This document shows positions 38,883-47,366 of a DNA stretch of 64,000 bases, in pieces (the first letter of the stretch is position 1; the number at the start of each line of letters is the position of its first letter). Made by a program: the position numbers and the translations under genes. Below the pieces are notes generated by a model that had not been told where the DNA came from, made no database searches, and saw only the letters and a program-made list of their open reading frames with translations. This DNA is from Rhodothermales bacterium (GTDB taxonomy: Bacteria; Bacteroidota; Rhodothermia; Rhodothermales; Bin80): positions 62,001 through 126,000 of the forward strand of contig JANQES010000110.1 of assembly GCA_028278205.1 (NCBI GenBank). The letters run 5' to 3'.

Positions 38883-39701
38883 ATGACCGACTACACCATC
38901 GCGCTCATCACCGACGTCTTTTTTGACGATCCCGGCGGAGATCGACTCCGGGCTCGTCTGGGCGAGGCGAAACGGCAGGGGGCCGATCTGGCTGTGTTGC
39001 CGGAGTTGCCGCTCAACCCGTGGTCGCCCGCGCGGAAGACGCCGGTGGCAGATGATGCTGAGCCGCCGGAGGGAGCCTGCCATCAGCGTCAGGCTGCCGC
39101 TGCCGCCGAGGCCGGCGTTGCGCTTTTGGGCGGCGCCATCATCCAGGATCCCGCCACGAGGCGGCGGCACAACACGGCGCTGTTGTTCGATGCTGCCGGG
39201 ACGTTCGTGGCGGCGTATCGAAAGCTCCATTTACCGGAAGAAGAGGGATTCTGGGAAACCAGCCATTACGAGCCGGGCTGCGAGGCACCGCGTGTCATCC
39301 ACGGGATCGGTCCGGCGGTGGGGATTCAGATCTGCTCAGACGGCAACCGGCCCGTCGGCGCGCAACTCCTGGCCGCGCAGGGTGTCGAAATCATCCTCGC
39401 GCCGCGCGCCACGCCCCATTCGACCTATCCGCGCTGGCGGCTGGTCTATCAGGCTCTGGCCGTCACGAGCGCCGCCTACGTTGTTTCCGTAAATCGCCCA
39501 AAACCCGAATTCGATGTGCCCATTGGCGGGCCGTCGCTGGTCGTCGGCCCCGACGGGCGGGTGATTTTGGAAACCGAAGCCCCCGTGGCCGTCATCCCGC
39601 TCGATATATCGATGGTGGGCCGGATGCGAAAGGAGTACCCCGGCTACATGCCCTTCCCGGCATCGGTCTATGCCGAGGCGTGGCAACGGCTGGGAGGGTG
39701 A
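38883..39701 (+). CDS. Carbon-nitrogen hydrolase (nitrilase superfamily)
   Basis: 272 residues. The catalytic triad is Glu41 in LPELPLNPW, Lys114 in YRKLHLPEEEGFWE, and Cys151 in IQICSDGNRP. The YRKLHLPE block is typical of N-carbamoyl or omega-amidase-like nitrilases. It is cytoplasmic and follows the lipoprotein amidohydrolase, so it could act on the imported product. It differs from the nitrilase at 33454-34431. The stop codon touches a TTTTGGAT repeat that carries a terminator. Confidence 0.9.
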   Translation: MTDYTIALITDVFFDDPGGDRLRARLGEAKRQGADLAVLPELPLNPWSPARKTPVADDAEPPEGACHQRQAAAAAEAGVALLGGAIIQDPATRRRHNTALLFDAAGTFVAAYRKLHLPEEEGFWETSHYEPGCEAPRVIHGIGPAVGIQICSDGNRPVGAQLLAAQGVEIILAPRATPHSTYPRWRLVYQALAVTSAAYVVSVNRPKPEFDVPIGGPSLVVGPDGRVILETEAPVAVIPLDISMVGRMRKEYPGYMPFPASVYAEAWQRLGG

Positions 39702-39858
39702 TTTTGGATTTTAGATTTTGGATTTTGGATTGGGTGGCTTCCGATCCATTTTTAATAACCGAAAAAGCCGCGCCGGTTGGAAAAGGCGCGGCTTTTTCGA
39801 TTGAGATGACGGTGCCCAATCAGACCAATCCAAAATCTAAAATCCAAAATCCAAAATC
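39701..39858. repeat. Inverted-repeat element, TTTTGGAT family, with a terminator in its core
   Basis: Left arm 39701-39732 (ATTTTGGATTTTAGATTTTG, ending GGATTG) and right arm 39826-39858 (CAATCCAAAATCTAAAATCC and so on) pair through four to five words. The core of about 93 bases includes a perfect 14-bp hairpin at 39761-39798. The left arm starts at the last base of the nitrilase stop codon. Confidence 0.88.
39761..39798. terminator. Rho-independent terminator (bidirectional)
   Basis: GAAAAAGCCGCGCC (39761-39774) and GGCGCGGCTTTTTC (39785-39798) form a perfect 14-bp stem with a 10-base loop; the A and T runs at its ends give a U tract on either strand. It lies 60 bases after the nitrilase gene and fits as its terminator. 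Confidence 0.8.
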
Positions 39859-39937
39859 ACCCTCCGTTTCCCTATTTTCTTGCATCTACCTCTCCGGATG
39901 ATTCATCCTCCGAAAACGCCTCCAAACCCCTACTCCC

Positions 39938-41461
39938 ATGCGCCGACGCGTCCCGATCTCGATCCCTGGCTGGATGATCGTGCTGATGATCATCAGCCCC
40001 TTCGCGCTCTACGCCCAGCAAACCGAATCCTACGACTATCATCAACCCACCGAGATGGTGGTCAATTTAGGGCGGCAGGCGTTGATGATTTGCAACGGAT
40101 TGTTCGTCTCGGATCGAATGATCGAGCAGATCTACGAGCAAGAGTTGAAGCTCAACCGGATGCCCGTGTTGCCGCCGTCGATGGTTACGATTGACAAGGA
40201 GAGGCAGGCGGTGGCCGTGGGCGGAGGCGGCAACAGCCCGTATCCGGCGATGCGCGCAGCCTTCCGCGAAGGGCTCGGCTGCATCGTGATGCCGCCCGAC
40301 CAGACCTTCGCCGACATCGACGAGCTGCCGATGCTGAAGATGGACCCGCCGCGGGGCGATCCGGCCACGATCCCCTGGCCCGACGGCGACCTCGTCCCCG
40401 ACAAACCCCAGGCGTCTTACATCGATCAAGCCGCGCTCGACGCTGCCGCCGAGTGGGCGTTCGACCGCGAGGGGCACGGCGCTCATCGGTCGGAGGTCAC
40501 GCTCAGCCTGCTCGTCGTTCACAACGGCGACATCATCCTGGAACGCTATGCCCCCGGCGTTGATATGACGACGCGGACGCGCACGTGGTCTACGGCCAAA
40601 AGCATCGCCGTCACGCTGATCGGCATTCTGGCGAACCGGGGCAAGCTCGATCTCGATGCGCCGCTGCCGTTCGACGACTGGGGACCCTGGCGTGGGATGC
40701 CTGCGCCCGAAGACGATCCGCGCCGGCAGATCACCCTGCGCGATGCGCTGCATATGTCGAGTGGCCTTTATCCGGTCGATAACCGGCGATGCAGCGTCAT
40801 CGGTTCGTGCCTGAGTTATTTCGCGGGCGAAAGCGCCGTCCGGGGCGCGCTTGATCGGGGTCTGGTTCGCGAACCCGGCATCCATTGGGATTACGAGAAC
40901 TACGACACCATCCTCGGCGTCTATGCCCTCAAAGCGGCTATCGGCGACGAGCAGGCGTATCTCGAATTTCCCCGCCGCGCGCTTTTCGACAAGATCGGCA
41001 TGCGCAACACGCTGCCCGGCGTCGATCGTTTCGGGGATTATGTGATGAGCAGCCAGATCTACACCAACGCCCGCGACCTGGCACGCATGGGCCTGCTCTA
41101 CCTCAACAACGGCCAGTGGAACGGCGAGCAACTCCTGCATCCGGATTGGATCGAGTTCGTCCGCACGCCCGCGCCTTCGACCCGTGAGCGGGGGCGGTTC
41201 TACGGCGGCCAGTGGTGGCTCGTCCCCGATGACCGGACGGACATCCCGGCGGATGCCTACTCGACTGCCGGCCACCGGGGTCAGTTCACCGTCGTCGTGC
41301 CGTCGTACGATCTGGTCATCGTCCGGCGCGGGCTCGACTGGCTGCCGGGCCAACACCGCTTTTCGCAATGGGACCTGACGCGCGAAATCCTGAAAGCCTT
41401 CCCCAACCGCCCCTGGGGCGAAAAACCCAGGCCCGCCGCCGTCGAGGGTTCGGAGCGTTGA
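39938..41461 (+). CDS. 6-aminohexanoate-dimer-hydrolase-like serine hydrolase
   Basis: 507 residues with a signal sequence (GWMIVLMIISPFALYA). Catalytic motifs are STAK in TWSTAKSIAVTL, YEN in WDYENYDTI and HRG in TAGHRGQF, a pattern close to the 6-aminohexanoate-dimer hydrolase / EstB branch rather than the HGG branch of the other three hydrolases in the window. About 200 residues precede the STAK motif, which is longer than usual; this part (GGGNSPYPAMRAAFREGLGC) is shared with some beta-lactamase-related proteins. Expected action: hydrolysis of an amide or ester outside the cytoplasm. Confidence 0.88.
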   Translation: MRRRVPISIPGWMIVLMIISPFALYAQQTESYDYHQPTEMVVNLGRQALMICNGLFVSDRMIEQIYEQELKLNRMPVLPPSMVTIDKERQAVAVGGGGNSPYPAMRAAFREGLGCIVMPPDQTFADIDELPMLKMDPPRGDPATIPWPDGDLVPDKPQASYIDQAALDAAAEWAFDREGHGAHRSEVTLSLLVVHNGDIILERYAPGVDMTTRTRTWSTAKSIAVTLIGILANRGKLDLDAPLPFDDWGPWRGMPAPEDDPRRQITLRDALHMSSGLYPVDNRRCSVIGSCLSYFAGESAVRGALDRGLVREPGIHWDYENYDTILGVYALKAAIGDEQAYLEFPRRALFDKIGMRNTLPGVDRFGDYVMSSQIYTNARDLARMGLLYLNNGQWNGEQLLHPDWIEFVRTPAPSTRERGRFYGGQWWLVPDDRTDIPADAYSTAGHRGQFTVVVPSYDLVIVRRGLDWLPGQHRFSQWDLTREILKAFPNRPWGEKPRPAAVEGSER

Positions 41462-41494
41462 TTTTTTCTTCGAATTGAATGTGCCGGCACCCCG

Positions 41495-41522
41495 GTAGAG
41501 ACGTTACATGTAACGTCTCTAC
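41495..41522. repeat. Perfect 28-bp palindrome (GTAGAGACGTTACA type)
   Basis: Arms GTAGAGACGTTACA and TGTAACGTCTCTAC meet without a loop. A second, nearly identical palindrome (GTAAAGACGTTACA and its complement) lies at 49625-49652. The site is between two plus-strand hydrolase genes. It could be a protein-binding site or the core of a small mobile repeat. Confidence 0.9.
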
Positions 41523-41555
41523 AAACGGTTGGGAAGATAAAAAAGCCCGAAAACC

Positions 41556-43013
41556 ATGAAAAAAGCCCCCATTTCCCCGATTTTGATGTTTTTCCTGATG
41601 ACCGGCACGCTGCCCCTGGCCGCCCAGCCTGCCTCAGAGGCTGTGCAGGATGCCAAGGATTTTGTGGCGACCTCGATTGACGCGCGCGGAGAGGCCTACG
41701 CCGGCATCGCCCGGCAGATCTGGGAGTGGGCGGAGGTGGGGTATCAGGAGAGCCAGAGTGCAGTCTTGCTCCAGGCCGAGCTTGAGCAGGCAGGTTTCAG
41801 CATTGAGGCCGGGGTGGCCGGCATCCCGACGGCCTTCGTCGCCAGCTATGGGCAGGGCGGGCCGGTGATCGGGATTCTGGCTGAGTATGATGCGCTGCCG
41901 GGTCTGTCGCAAGAAGCCTTGCCTGAGCGCCGGGCAAAGATCAAAGACGGCGCCGGGCATGGATGCGGGCATCACCTCTTCGGCACCGCCTCCACCGCCG
42001 CTGCCATCGCCGTCAAAGACTGGCTGGCCGAGACCGGGCGGGCAGGCACGATCCGGCTCTACGGCACGCCCGCCGAAGAAGGCGGTGCCGGCAAAGTCTA
42101 CATGGTCCGCGAAGGTCTCTTCAACGACGTCGACGTGGTGTTGCACTGGCACCCATCGGACCGTAACGACGCCAGCCCGGCCACCAGCCTCGCCAATCGG
42201 TCGGCCAAGTTTCGCTTTCACGGCATCTCGACCCACGCCGCCGGGGCGCCGGAGCGCGGGCGGTCGGCGCTCGACGGGGTGGAGGCCATGAACCTGATGG
42301 TTAACATGCTGCGCGAGCACGTCCCGTCCGACACGCGCATCCACTACGTGATCACGCGGGGCGGCTTTGCGCCCAACGTCGTGCCCGACTTCGCCGAGGT
42401 CTATTACTACGTGCGTCATCCCAGCGCCGCAACGCTCGAAGGCATCTGGGAGCGGGTCGTCAAGGCGGCGGAAGGCGCGGCGTTGGGCACCGGCACCAAG
42501 ATGACGCACGAGATCATCCACGGCATTCACAGCGTGTTGCCCAACGAATCGCTCGCTAAATTGGTAGACGCCAACCTGCGACGCGTCGGTGGGGTGTCCT
42601 ATTCGGCGGAAGAAATCGCCTTCGCCCAGGCCATCCGCTCGACACTGGGTAGTCCGAGCCTGCCGCTTGGCTCTGAACAAACGATCCAGCCCTATCATCC
42701 CCGAACCACCAAAGGCTCCACCGACGTCGGCGACGTAAGCTGGATGGTGCCTACCGCCGGGCTCGGCGCGGCTACCTGGGTGCCCGGCACCTCGGCGCAT
42801 AGCTGGCAGGCCGTCGCTGCCGGCGGCATGAGCATCGGGGCGAAGGGGATGCAAGTGGCCGCCAAGACCCTCGCCATGACAGCCGTAGATCTTTTCACCG
42901 ATCCGGTTCACATCGAAGCTGCCCACGCCGAGTTCTACGACCGGCGCGGCCCCGAATTCGAATACCGCGCCCTCCTCGGCGACCGCCCGCCGCCGCTGGA
43001 TTATCGGAAGTAG
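41556..43013 (+). CDS. M20 family amidohydrolase (AbgB-like), secreted
   Basis: 485 residues with a signal peptide (ILMFFLMTGTLPLAAQ). Metal and catalytic motifs: GILAEYDALPG, GHGCGHHLFG, GTPAEEGGAGK, VLHWHPSDRN, and ISTHAAGAPERGRSALDGVE of the dimerisation lid; a late GTSAHSWQAV supplies the last His. The order is that of p-aminobenzoyl-glutamate hydrolase subunit B and related aminoacylases. No AbgA-like partner is nearby; homodimeric action on N-acyl amino acids is likely. The export signal is unusual for AbgB, which is cytoplasmic in E. coli. Confidence 0.9.
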   Translation: MKKAPISPILMFFLMTGTLPLAAQPASEAVQDAKDFVATSIDARGEAYAGIARQIWEWAEVGYQESQSAVLLQAELEQAGFSIEAGVAGIPTAFVASYGQGGPVIGILAEYDALPGLSQEALPERRAKIKDGAGHGCGHHLFGTASTAAAIAVKDWLAETGRAGTIRLYGTPAEEGGAGKVYMVREGLFNDVDVVLHWHPSDRNDASPATSLANRSAKFRFHGISTHAAGAPERGRSALDGVEAMNLMVNMLREHVPSDTRIHYVITRGGFAPNVVPDFAEVYYYVRHPSAATLEGIWERVVKAAEGAALGTGTKMTHEIIHGIHSVLPNESLAKLVDANLRRVGGVSYSAEEIAFAQAIRSTLGSPSLPLGSEQTIQPYHPRTTKGSTDVGDVSWMVPTAGLGAATWVPGTSAHSWQAVAAGGMSIGAKGMQVAAKTLAMTAVDLFTDPVHIEAAHAEFYDRRGPEFEYRALLGDRPPPLDYRK

Positions 43014-43220
43014 GATGCGGGATTCTGGATACGGGATGCGGGATTCTGGATGTCGGATAGAAAAGTGAAACGTGTTTCCCATTCGTCATTTTCAGCTTGT
43101 TTTCAACGGCTTTCTATTTCAAAGCTTAATTCGCATTATCAGCATTCGCATTATCAGCCATCCAGCATCGAGCATCCCGCATCCAGAATCCCGTATCTCG
43201 CATCCCGTATCAGCTATCCG
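43013..43220. repeat. Inverted-repeat element, GGGATACG family
   Basis: Left arm 43013-43059 (AGGATGCGGGATTCTGGATA and more) starts at the stop codon of the M20 gene. Right arm 43159-43220 (CATCCAGCATCGAGCATCCC and more) is the complementary word type. The core of about 100 bases contains CGCATTATCAGCATT direct repeats and no gene. A short stretch with ACAATATTGT (43243-43260) follows. Together they fill the 303-base gap before the AlkD-like gene. Confidence 0.85.
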
Positions 43221-43316
43221 TTATCATTATTTTCGAGAGGTGACACAATATTGTCACACGCCGTCGTTAGCTTGCGGATGGGGGGCATCACAAACCATCA
43301 TCCAACGGTGAAAATC

Positions 43317-44003
43317 ATGACGGCCAACGATATCCTGACCGAACTCGAAGCCCTCGGCAGCGCGCAGACGCGCAAGATTTACAAACGCCACGGCGTCGGC
43401 GGCGACCAGTACGGCGTCAGTTATGCCAACCTGAAGACGCTCAAGAAAAAGATCAAAACCAATCACGAGGCGGCACTGGACCTCTGGGACAGCGGCAACC
43501 ACGACGCCCGCATCCTCGCCGCCATGATCGCCGATCCGAAGCAGGCCGACGAAGCCTTGCTCGACGCCTGGTCCGACGACCTGAGCAATTACGTTCTCAC
43601 CGATGCCTTTACGGGATTTGCCGCCAGGACGGCCTTTGCCCGGCAGAAGGTAGAAGCGTGGAACGACTCAGACAATGAATGGAAAGGGCAGGCCGCCTGG
43701 GGTCTCCTCGCCTCGCTGGCGATGAAAGCCGATGCCACGCCCGATGATTTCTTCGAACCCTACCTGGCGATCATCGCAAAAAACATCCACACCCGCCCAA
43801 ACCGCGTCCGCTATTCGATGAACAACGCCCTGATCGCCATCGGCGCGCGCAGCGATGCGTTGGAAGAAAAGGCCATCGCCATCGCCGAGCAGATCGGCAC
43901 GGTGGACGTGGATCACGGCGAGACGGGGTGTAAAACGCCTGATGCCGCGTCGTACATCCGCAAGACACGCGAGCGGCAGCGGGCGAAGGCGCGCAAGAGG
44001 TGA
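43317..44003 (+). CDS. DNA alkylation repair protein, AlkD-like HEAT-repeat family
   Basis: 228 residues from the ATG at 43317 (MTANDILTELEALGSAQTRK). The pattern YKRHGVGGDQYGVSYANLKTL, NHDARILAAMIADP, LSNYVLTDAF, KGQAAWGLLASLA and RPNRVRYSMNNALIAIGA matches the AlkD-related group of HEAT-like proteins, which excise or bind alkylated bases in some members. The catalytic Asp and Trp of AlkD itself cannot be located confidently. The frame upstream is open into the repeat region and was excluded. Confidence 0.85.
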   Translation: MTANDILTELEALGSAQTRKIYKRHGVGGDQYGVSYANLKTLKKKIKTNHEAALDLWDSGNHDARILAAMIADPKQADEALLDAWSDDLSNYVLTDAFTGFAARTAFARQKVEAWNDSDNEWKGQAAWGLLASLAMKADATPDDFFEPYLAIIAKNIHTRPNRVRYSMNNALIAIGARSDALEEKAIAIAEQIGTVDVDHGETGCKTPDAASYIRKTRERQRAKARKR

Positions 44004-44017
44004 GGGGGTGATCTGGT

Positions 44018-44416
44018 TTAGATGAACACAGCCGGGGAGACGTTGAACCGTGCTGCGAGGTCGCGGATCTGGTCTACTTCAAGCTCTTGGTAGCCTTGCA
44101 GGATGGCAGAAACGGTTTGTTCAGGACCGATCTCTGGTAGATCAGACGCAGTCAAGCCATGCTCTTCCATCAAGAAATGGAGGATCTCTCCACCTCTACA
44201 TTCAGGCATTGGATAGTGCTCTTGCTCATAAGCGTGCATCACGGTACCCAGTGTATCTAGCAAGCCGTACAGGGGATGATTTTCATTGGCGCCTACCTCA
44301 TCCAATAAGCTGTTGAGGCGCTCAACGGCCTGGGTGTATTCGCGCTCATCGAGAATAGTCAGCATCGGACGGATCACGGCCCAATGCTGCTGGAGGTCTT
44401 TAGGGATGCCATTCAT
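44018..44416 (-). CDS. HigA-like antitoxin / helix-turn-helix regulator, orphan
   Basis: 132 residues. An N-terminal helical part (DEREYTQAVERLNSLLDEVG, HPLYGLLDTLGTVMHAYEQEH) precedes a helix-turn-helix (LMEEHGLTASDLPEIGPEQTVSAILQG, LAARFNVSPAVFI). This is the HigA type that usually follows a small HigB RNase gene. No HigB reading frame is seen on either side: 44003 is the AlkD-like stop and 44455 the symporter stop. It is therefore an orphan or acts as a regulator. The gene converges with the AlkD-like gene. Confidence 0.8.
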   Translation of the reverse strand: MNGIPKDLQQHWAVIRPMLTILDEREYTQAVERLNSLLDEVGANENHPLYGLLDTLGTVMHAYEQEHYPMPECRGGEILHFLMEEHGLTASDLPEIGPEQTVSAILQGYQELEVDQIRDLAARFNVSPAVFI

Positions 44417-44454
44417 GATTTCCAGTTTCCCCTGGTTTTAAGCTGGCAAAGTCC

Positions 44455-46371
44455 TCAACCCTCCCGATAAAAAAACTTCCGCACCAGCCGTTCCGGCGGC
44501 GGTGGGGTGGCGACGGTGCCGATCCAGGCGAAGAGGAGGGAGGCAGCGAAGCCCCAGATGAGCGGATCGAAGCCGAGGGGGCGAACGGGTGAGGTGCCGC
44601 CGTAGAGGACGAAACCTGCGATGTAGAGCGCCAGATAGGCCAGAAAACCACCGATCATCGACGCGAGGGCGCCGGTTTTGTTGAAACGGGGCCAGTAGAG
44701 TGCCAGCGTCATCGGTCCCAGGAAGGCCACAGCCAGCCCGCCGCCGGTGAAGACGATGATGTACTGGAGAAACTGAGGCGGATAGAGTGCCCCGCCGGTG
44801 GCGACGATGCCGATGACCAGCGTGCAGGCATAGCTCATCCGCTTGATCGTCCGCTCGCTGGCCTGCGGGTTGACGTTCTGCTGGTACACATCGCGCACCA
44901 CCGACGACGAGATCATTAGCATGAAGCTATCGACGGTGGACATGGCGGCGGCGAAGGGGGCGGCGATGAGCAGGCCGGCCAACCACGGCACATGCGCGCC
45001 GTCGGAGAGCAGAAAGGCCATCACCGGCATGATGCGGTCGGGAGTTTGATCGAGGCCCGGCGCCAGCACACGTGCGCAGCAGAAGATGATGACCAGGGGA
45101 AAGTAGATCAGCGCGAAATACACCGAGAGCGAGGCGATGGCGCGTTTCAGCGTGGCGGCGCTGTCGAAAGCCATCAGGCGGATCATGTTGCCGGGTTGCC
45201 CGGTGCCCGAAAGCGCCCAGAACACAAAGAACGAGACCGCTAATCCCAGTGGCAGGAAGCCGTCGGCCTCCGTCGCGCTCGGCCCCGGCGCCGTCACGTA
45301 GACGCCCTTTCGGCCTGCGCCGTGGACGTACTCCGCCATCGCCACGAGGCGCGGCTGCACCCGCGCGGGCAAGGGCGGTGGAGCGCCGGTTTCGAACCGG
45401 CCCAGCATATCAGCGATCTCCTGTGGCGTGGTGATCTCAACGGCTTTGATGGCTGCCGACCGGGTGTCGCCGGGCGCGATGAGGGCGGGTTGGTTGATGC
45501 GGAAAAGCCGGAGCGCGCTGGTCGTCTCATCCGCCAGCGTGAACCACGTGTCGGAGGGGATGCGGTGGCCGGTGGCGGGAGCCGGAATAGGGGTTTCGAA
45601 GACGACTTCGCCGAGGCGCGGCGGGGTCATCTGGGCCAGCCGCTGGGTGGCCGCCGGCAGACCGCCTACTTGCGCCAGCGCCAGCACCAGCATCACCAAT
45701 ACCCCGACGATCATCACAAAGCCTTGCAGCACGTCGGTCCATACGACGGCCCGGAAGCCGCCGAAGGTGGTGTAGAGGACCACCAGCACGGCGAAGAGCA
45801 GGAGGCCCAACACGTACTCGGCGCTGACGCCGCCGGGCATCAACCCACCTGCGACGCTGGCCAGGCCCATCGCTGCACGCTGGTAAAGGGCCGCCTCGCC
45901 CAGGAGTTGCTCCATGATCAGCGTGGCGAGCGTGAACTGCGGAATCAGGTAGATCGTCAGCATGAAGGCCATCAGCAGCGTGCTGATCAGGGCCAGGGCC
46001 TTGCTCTCGAACCGCTCGCGCAGCACGTCGGGGACGGTGATGGCGCCGGTCTTGCGCGCCACCTGATTGAGGCGTTTGCCCAGCAGCCCCATGCCGCACA
46101 GCGGGAAGATCATGTAGCTGGCAATCCACAGCGCGAGCACCCAGCCGTGGGCGTAGATGAGCGAGGGGAAGCCGGCGAACGACCCGGCGGAAGCACTCGT
46201 GGCGCCGAAGGTCAGGGCCAGCGCCACCATGCCCAGCCCCCGGCTGCCCAGGAAATATTCGCTCAAAAAGGCCTTTTTCGACAGCACCCGGTGGGCGAAC
46301 CACGCCAGCGCAAACACCACCAGCGTGTAGAGGAGGAACATCACCAGAGCCGGGTTCGCGCCGTCAGCCAT
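44455..46371 (-). CDS. Sodium:solute symporter (SSS family)
   Basis: 638 residues from the ATG at 46371, which lies inside the end of the upstream small-subunit gene (8-base overlap); the longer frame is out of family. About 13 hydrophobic segments are visible, with SSS signatures FLGSRGLGMVALALTFGATSASAG, IASYMIFPLCGMGLLGKRL, YTTFGGFRAVVWTDVLQG and WLAGLLIAAPFAAAMSTVDSFML (described in pieces). It imports an organic solute with sodium. A large extracytoplasmic insertion lies in the middle (about residues 270-400). Coupling with a small TM protein recalls the PanF-YhdT arrangement; the substrate is unknown. Confidence 0.9.
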   Translation of the reverse strand: MADGANPALVMFLLYTLVVFALAWFAHRVLSKKAFLSEYFLGSRGLGMVALALTFGATSASAGSFAGFPSLIYAHGWVLALWIASYMIFPLCGMGLLGKRLNQVARKTGAITVPDVLRERFESKALALISTLLMAFMLTIYLIPQFTLATLIMEQLLGEAALYQRAAMGLASVAGGLMPGGVSAEYVLGLLLFAVLVVLYTTFGGFRAVVWTDVLQGFVMIVGVLVMLVLALAQVGGLPAATQRLAQMTPPRLGEVVFETPIPAPATGHRIPSDTWFTLADETTSALRLFRINQPALIAPGDTRSAAIKAVEITTPQEIADMLGRFETGAPPPLPARVQPRLVAMAEYVHGAGRKGVYVTAPGPSATEADGFLPLGLAVSFFVFWALSGTGQPGNMIRLMAFDSAATLKRAIASLSVYFALIYFPLVIIFCCARVLAPGLDQTPDRIMPVMAFLLSDGAHVPWLAGLLIAAPFAAAMSTVDSFMLMISSSVVRDVYQQNVNPQASERTIKRMSYACTLVIGIVATGGALYPPQFLQYIIVFTGGGLAVAFLGPMTLALYWPRFNKTGALASMIGGFLAYLALYIAGFVLYGGTSPVRPLGFDPLIWGFAASLLFAWIGTVATPPPPERLVRKFFYREG

Positions 46372-46675
46372 GAGATGCCTCGTCGTCCTCATCCGCGCCG
46401 AGGTCGTCGTCGGCGATGTAAGACAGGCCGAACCACACGCTGAAGAGCGTCGCGGCGATCCACGGCACCAGCACCCCCCAGAACACCCAACCCGGCATCC
46501 CCAGTATGATGGATACCTCCTCATACGCCACGCCGTAACCGGCCACCGCGCTGTAGCCGACCGTCCAGATCAGACAGACCGCCCACGCCATCAGAATAAG
46601 CCACGCCTCACGCCGGGCGTTCAGAAAGACGGGGTCGAAACGAGAGGCTTCTGGAGGTGAATCAGGTTCTGCCAT
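46364..46675 (-). CDS. Small membrane protein, YhdT/DUF997-like symporter subunit
   Basis: 103 residues. FLNARREAWLILMAWAVCLIW and GMPGWVFWGVLVPWIAATLFS form two hydrophobic regions of the DUF997/YhdT type, which occur as short partners of PanF-like sodium symporters. The C terminus is very acidic (DDDLGADEDDEASHG). Its stop overlaps the symporter start, supporting a fixed complex. Its own upstream gap contains a GTGTTTTA-family repeat (46688-46763). Confidence 0.75.
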   Translation of the reverse strand: MAEPDSPPEASRFDPVFLNARREAWLILMAWAVCLIWTVGYSAVAGYGVAYEEVSIILGMPGWVFWGVLVPWIAATLFSVWFGLSYIADDDLGADEDDEASHG

Positions 46676-46687
46676 CGGTTTTTATGA

Positions 46688-46763
46688 GTGTTTTAGTGTT
46701 ATGGTTTTATAGTGTTTTAGTGTTTTAGAAGAGAATAACTAAAACACCATAACACTGAAACAC
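46688..46763. repeat. Inverted-repeat element, GTGTTTTAGTGTTATGG family
   Basis: Left arm 46688-46728 (GTGTTTTAGTGTTATGGTTT and more) and right arm 46739-46763 (CTAAAACACCATAACACTGA and so on) are complementary. The right arm runs into the stop codon of the RidA-like gene. The element stands within a minus-strand operon between the RidA-like and symporter-subunit genes. Confidence 0.88.
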
Positions 46764-47230
46764 TAACTCTCTTTCAACTCAAGAATCAACTCCGTCTCCG
46801 TCGTCGAGCCCAGCGGCAGTTGCGCCATGCCGACGGCGGAACGCGCGCCCACCCCGGCGTCGCCGAAGACATCGCGTAAAAGCTTCGAGGCGCCGTTGAT
46901 AACCACATGCTGCTCCGTGAAATCCAGATCGCTATTGACGTAGCCAGTCAGGCGGATGACACGGGCGATGCGGTCGAGCGAGCCGACGGCGTGGTGGGCC
47001 ATGCGCAGGTTATTGGCTGCACACAAAGCGGCAGCTTTCTGCGCCTCCTCCACACTGATGTCCGAAGGGACTTTGCCTTCGTATTGCAACTCCCCGCCGT
47101 CGGTAGGCACGGCGCCGGAGACATAGACCGTCCTGCCCATGACGACGACGGTTTTATAGATCGCAGCCGGTTCTGGCTTCGGGCCTAGCGGATAGCCTAA
47201 CGCTTCAAGCCTTTCTTCTGGGGTGCTCAT
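46763..47230 (-). CDS. RidA/YjgF family protein
   Basis: 155 residues with the Rid pattern: VVVMGRTVYVSGAVPTDGG, EGKVPSDISVEEAQKAA, VIRLTGYVNSDLDFTEQHVVINGASKLL and GARSAVGMAQLPLGSTTETELILEL. The Arg that salts the 2-iminobutanoate carboxylate in true RidA is replaced in position (ARSAVGMAQLP retains an Arg before SAVG), so a Rid subgroup rather than RidA itself is likely. Role: hydrolysis of reactive imines or a related deaminase function. It is placed between an M19 dipeptidase and a symporter, which fits amino-acid use. Confidence 0.85.
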   Translation of the reverse strand: MSTPEERLEALGYPLGPKPEPAAIYKTVVVMGRTVYVSGAVPTDGGELQYEGKVPSDISVEEAQKAAALCAANNLRMAHHAVGSLDRIARVIRLTGYVNSDLDFTEQHVVINGASKLLRDVFGDAGVGARSAVGMAQLPLGSTTETELILELKES

Positions 47231-47279
47231 GGGTTTGGTTGTGTTTATGCAGGCTGGTTGAGTGGTTTTTTTGGATTGT

Positions 47280-47327
47280 CATGGGTCATGAGTGTTTTTC
47301 CCCCACCCATGACTCATGACCCGTGAC
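47280..47327. repeat. Inverted-repeat element, GTCATGG family
   Basis: CATGGGTCATGAGTG (47280-47294) faces CCCATGACTCATGACCCGTG and two more bases (47306-47327). It is a shorter copy of the element at 28809-28870 and lies between the dipeptidase stop (47367) and the RidA-like start (47230). Confidence 0.85.
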
Positions 47328-47366
47328 CGACGCCAGTCTTAAAAAGGCACAACGATCAAGATTATC

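Noticed and set aside
43050-43316. N-terminal extension of the AlkD-like protein
   Set aside because: The extra residues are translated GGGATACG repeat words; the family starts at the ATG at 43317.
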